A stretch of DNA of 7,481 nucleotides from an uncultured Geobacter sp. Lineage in GTDB: Bacteria > Desulfobacterota > Desulfuromonadia > Geobacterales > Geobacteraceae. Below, piece after piece: positions 4,941 to 7,481 of this stretch (position 1 is its first letter; each line of letters starts with the position of its first letter). The position numbers were made by a program, and so were the translations under genes. Location: contig CALABV010000044.1 of assembly GCA_937886325.1 (NCBI GenBank), positions 1 through 7,481 on the forward strand. The letters are read 5' to 3'. A model generated the notes under the pieces. It was given only the letters and a program-made list of their open reading frames with translations. It was not told where the DNA came from and ran no database searches.

Positions 4941-7010
4941 ATGATGATGCGGACGATAGGAAAAACCCTGGATATTTCCGAACTGAAACAAGATGTCGAA
5001 GAACTTCGTGCGAGTAATCAGGGATTGGCACTTCTGGTAGAGACGGCCGGCCAGTTGCTTAGAAGCGATTCACCCCAGGAAGTGATCGATTCACTGTGCA
5101 GGAAAGTTCTTGCTTTTCTGGATTGCCAGGCATTCTTTAATTATCTTGTTGATTTCGAAAAGCAGCGACTGCATCTGAATGCCTGCGGCGGCATTCCGGA
5201 TGAAGATATCAGGAAGATGGAATGGCTGGAGTATGGAACAGGACTATGCGGATGCTCCGCCCGCGATGGTTGCCGGTTGGTGGTTGAGGATCTGCAACAG
5301 ACGGATGACGAGTATACCGCATTAGTCCGGCCGTTCGGAATCCAGGCATATGCCTGTCATCCGCTGCTTTCCCAGGGAAAGGTCCTTGGAACCCTTTCGT
5401 TCTGTTCCCGCACCAGGAAGCGCTTCACCGAGGAAGAGCTCTCGCTCATGCAGGCAGTGGCGGACCAAGTTGCCATAGCCATGGAACGCAAAATGGCGAC
5501 TGAACGGATAGCCCTGTCCGAACAGAAGCTCCGGGCGTTTTTCGAAGGTGCCCGGGACGCGATATTTATCACGACAGAGGATTGCCGCTTCGTTGACTGT
5601 AATCCGGCCGCAGTAGAAATGTTTGGGTGCAGCAAGGAAGAACTCCTCGAAAAGAAACCGTTCAATTTGTCTCCGTATACCCAAACGGACGGACAGGTTT
5701 CCCTGGAAAAGGCACAGAAGCTCCATGAATCGGCGCTGCGAGGCGACCCACAAGGCTTTGAGTGGACACACCAGCGGAACGACGGGTCACAGTTTGACGC
5801 GTTTGTGGTTCTGAACTGCTTCGAAATGAATGGGAAGTTGATGACACAGTCCATTGTGCGGGATATCTCAGAAAAGAAAAAGGCTGAGACTGCCCTGCGC
5901 GAGAGTGAGGCTCGCTACCGGCGGTTGTTCGAGGATGCCGTGCTTGGTATCTTCCAATCCACTCCCGAAGGCGAACTCCTTGCTGTAAATCCCGCACTTG
6001 TCGGGATGTTCGGGTACGATTCCCCTGACGAAATGAAAACCTGCGTGAAAAACATGGCGAAGGAACTCTATGTAGATCCGAAGCGGCGGAAGGAGATCCT
6101 TCTCCAGATGGAGGAGAGACCAGGTCTTGTGAACTTCGAGAATGTCTATCGCCGTAAGGATGGAAGCACCTTTGTCGGCAACCTGCACCTACGTTTCATC
6201 AGGAGAGGGGATGGATGTGTGAATCACCTGGAGGGATTTATCGAGGATATCACCGAACGGAAAATGCTGGAGCAAAAGTTCATCCAGGCGCAGAAGATGG
6301 ATGCCGTAGGTCAGCTTGCAAGCGGAATCGCACACGAGTTCAATAACATTATGATGGCCATCCTCGGGTATGGCAACCTGTTGCAACCCCTCGTGGAAAG
6401 CGACCCTCAGGGGAGCAAATTCACAACACAGATGACGATGCTGGCAAAAAGAGCGGCTAACCTTACGCACGACCTTTTGACCTTCAGCAGAAAACATCCT
6501 TCCCAGCCAATCCCCATGGACCTGAATGAGATAGTACGGAAGACGGAGAATCTGCTGAAGTGGTTACTTGGTGAGAATCAGGAACTTAAAATGATCCTTA
6601 AACAAGAAGTTATGCCGGCTTTCCTGATCTCCGGACAGATTGAACAGGTACTCATCAACCTTGCCACGAACGCACGGGATGCCATGCCCAATGGTGGTGT
6701 GCTAACGGTAAAGACCGCTGTCGTTTCGAGTAAAAGTGAGTCCATCAAGGGCCATGTCAACAGCGATGTGCGTAAATATGGCCTTATCTCCGTATCGGAT
6801 AGTGGCATCGGCATGGATGAGAAGACCAAGGAGAAGATCTTTGATCCCTTCTTCACTACAAAGGAGGTGGGGAAAGGCACGGGATTGGGCCTAGCGATGG
6901 TCTATGGAATAGTCCAGCAGCACGAGGGATATATCATCGTGGACAGCAAAAGGGGCAAAGGGTCACGTTTCACAATTTACTTACCGCTTATCGATGTGTG
7001 CATGATTTGA
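4941..7010 (+). CDS. GAF-PAS-PAS sensor histidine kinase
   Basis: This 689-residue soluble kinase has, in order, a short coiled start (LDISELKQDVEELRASNQ), a GAF domain (~28-183), PAS 1 (~195-312, ending VRDISEKKKAE), PAS 2 (~322-440, ending EDITERK), a HisKA domain with GQLASGIAHEFNN and phospho-acceptor His465, and a HATPase domain. The HATPase has N-box NLATNARDAMP (573-583), G1 DSGIGM (620-625), F-box FDPFFTT (634-640) and G2 GKGTGLGL (644-651). All catalytic motifs are intact. No membrane segment or signal peptide is seen, so it senses an internal signal. The GAF domain holds seven cysteines (62, 82, 103, 105, 111, 139, 155), including GLCGCSARDGC, which could bind a metal or cofactor. 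It ends right after the ATPase fold without a receiver domain, and no response regulator lies beside it, so it is an orphan here. Start ATG at 4941 follows AGGA at 4929-4932; the next two ATG codons are possible alternatives. Confidence 0.93.
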   Translation: MMMRTIGKTLDISELKQDVEELRASNQGLALLVETAGQLLRSDSPQEVIDSLCRKVLAFLDCQAFFNYLVDFEKQRLHLNACGGIPDEDIRKMEWLEYGTGLCGCSARDGCRLVVEDLQQTDDEYTALVRPFGIQAYACHPLLSQGKVLGTLSFCSRTRKRFTEEELSLMQAVADQVAIAMERKMATERIALSEQKLRAFFEGARDAIFITTEDCRFVDCNPAAVEMFGCSKEELLEKKPFNLSPYTQTDGQVSLEKAQKLHESALRGDPQGFEWTHQRNDGSQFDAFVVLNCFEMNGKLMTQSIVRDISEKKKAETALRESEARYRRLFEDAVLGIFQSTPEGELLAVNPALVGMFGYDSPDEMKTCVKNMAKELYVDPKRRKEILLQMEERPGLVNFENVYRRKDGSTFVGNLHLRFIRRGDGCVNHLEGFIEDITERKMLEQKFIQAQKMDAVGQLASGIAHEFNNIMMAILGYGNLLQPLVESDPQGSKFTTQMTMLAKRAANLTHDLLTFSRKHPSQPIPMDLNEIVRKTENLLKWLLGENQELKMILKQEVMPAFLISGQIEQVLINLATNARDAMPNGGVLTVKTAVVSSKSESIKGHVNSDVRKYGLISVSDSGIGMDEKTKEKIFDPFFTTKEVGKGTGLGLAMVYGIVQQHEGYIIVDSKRGKGSRFTIYLPLIDVCMI

Positions 7011-7094
7011 AAAAGCCCGTGTTCCCGGAAATATGGTTGCCTGCATCAGTCTATTTTTCCCGAGATACACGATAGCGTCCTTCTTTAAGATCTT

Positions 7095-7140
7095 TTATTA
7101 CTATACATAAGGGTCATTATGTATAGTAGTAATGACCCTT
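7095..7140. promoter_or_regulatory. two overlapping inverted repeats over a start region
   Basis: Repeat A has 12-bp perfect arms TACTATACATAA (7099-7110) and TTATGTATAGTA (7117-7128) around GGGTCA. In RNA it extends to 16 bp (7095-7132) through one G-U pair. Repeat B has 11-bp perfect arms AAGGGTCATTA (7109-7119) and TAATGACCCTT (7130-7140). A and B share bases and cannot form together. Either would cover the Shine-Dalgarno (7109-7113) or the ATG (7119-7121) of the gene that follows. As DNA, repeat A could also be a dimer operator. No T-run follows, so it is not a good terminator for the kinase gene. Confidence 0.65.
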
Positions 7141-7481
7141 GTCATGGTATGCCTCCGGTGCCGTATCAAGGTACCAGCCGGCGGGAAAAAACCGCTCAGA
7201 AGTCAAATATGAAAACCGATTATTCTTTATCCGGATCCAAGAAGCATCAAATGAGCGAACCTGAGGTCTCCACCCTTGTTCCATTCCACTCCGGAACTAT
7301 GGACAGTTCAAATTGCCAAAACCCTCTCGACAATGGCATCAGCGGATACAACATGCCTGCAACGCCGCATCCGCTCTCGCACACGAAACCCACATTTCAG
7401 GCACTGAATGAAGCAATGCCGATAAATGAGAATGAAGGACTTCGCCCTCATTCCCTTTCAACTCGTCAAAAGCAAGCTCGG
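7119..7481 (+). CDS. unidentified gene running off the right edge (5' part)
   Basis: The frame is open from a TAA at 7086-7088 to the right edge. The best start is ATG 7119, with AAGGG at 7109-7113 five bases upstream. Later in-frame ATGs at 7149, 7209 and 7251 lack a good Shine-Dalgarno. The visible 121 residues are polar and rich in Ser, Pro, Asn and Thr (for example DYSLSGSKKHQMSEPEVST and FHSGTMDSSNCQNPLDNG). They look like a disordered N-terminal region, turning towards a basic, probably helical segment (RPHSLSTRQKQAR) at the edge. There is no signal peptide. I cannot name the family, and the functional domain presumably lies beyond the window. The reverse strand here is closed within about 46 codons. 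If the real start is 7209, the hairpins upstream belong to an untranslated leader. Confidence 0.5.
   Translation, partial: MYSSNDPCHGMPPVPYQGTSRREKTAQKSNMKTDYSLSGSKKHQMSEPEVSTLVPFHSGTMDSSNCQNPLDNGISGYNMPATPHPLSHTKPTFQALNEAMPINENEGLRPHSLSTRQKQAR

Noticed and set aside
7011..7094. Rho-independent terminator after the kinase gene
   Set aside because: No GC-rich stem followed by a T-run is present. The inverted repeats further down have no T-tract on the plus strand.
7095..7208. c-di-GMP/cGAMP (GEMM) riboswitch before the right-edge gene
   Set aside because: Part of the region (GCCTCCGG followed by AGCCGGCGGG) recalls the 3' half of GEMM RNAs, but the conserved GGCAAACC and GACGCAAAGCC elements are absent.

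Overview
This window most likely comes from a Gram-negative deltaproteobacterium, with a Geobacter or Desulfuromonadales relative as the best guess. The reasons are the style of the GAF-PAS-PAS histidine kinase (hit-type H-box in HEFNN context), the lipoprotein signal peptide, and the mixed ATG/GTG/TTG starts with moderate GC. The taxon is inferred from gene style, not proven. No rRNA, tRNA, CRISPR array, insertion sequence or phage structural gene was seen.

Left part (1-2967), accessory in character. A rightward, overlapping gene set enters from outside the window: an unidentified 3' end, a 75-residue unknown protein joined to it by a GTGA overlap, and a small ParB/sulfiredoxin-fold-like protein joined by an ATGA overlap. 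It converges, with 3 bp between stops, on a leftward two-gene module of DUF4160 and DUF2442-HTH proteins that looks like a toxin-antitoxin type pair. Divergent from this module is a compact 496-residue UvrD/FBH1-like SF1 helicase. The 57 bp between the two start codons hold a perfect 19-bp operator-like inverted repeat. It fills the spacer of a strong leftward promoter (TTGACA, 17 bp, TAGACT) and overlaps a weaker rightward one.

Middle (2968-4087). A textbook Xre/ParS-type antitoxin and RES-domain NAD-depleting toxin pair overlap by TTGA, with their own promoter/operator candidate upstream. Two competing hairpins sit at the toxin stop codon. The helicase is therefore bracketed by two TA-like modules, a typical defence or genomic-island arrangement.

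Right part (4088-7481), more housekeeping in character. It has a 252-residue lipoprotein of unknown function whose 3' end contains a striking quasi-palindrome, then a 689-residue cytosolic GAF-PAS-PAS-HisKA-HATPase sensor kinase with a cysteine-rich GAF domain. Last is a gene that runs off the right edge. Its best start (7119) and Shine-Dalgarno lie inside two overlapping, mutually exclusive inverted repeats, so its translation may be controlled by RNA structure or its promoter by a dimeric repressor.

The strongest leads are the shared operator between the DUF4160/DUF2442 module and the helicase, the start-masking double hairpin at 7095-7140, and the palindrome at 4789-4832 that encodes almost the same peptide on both strands.
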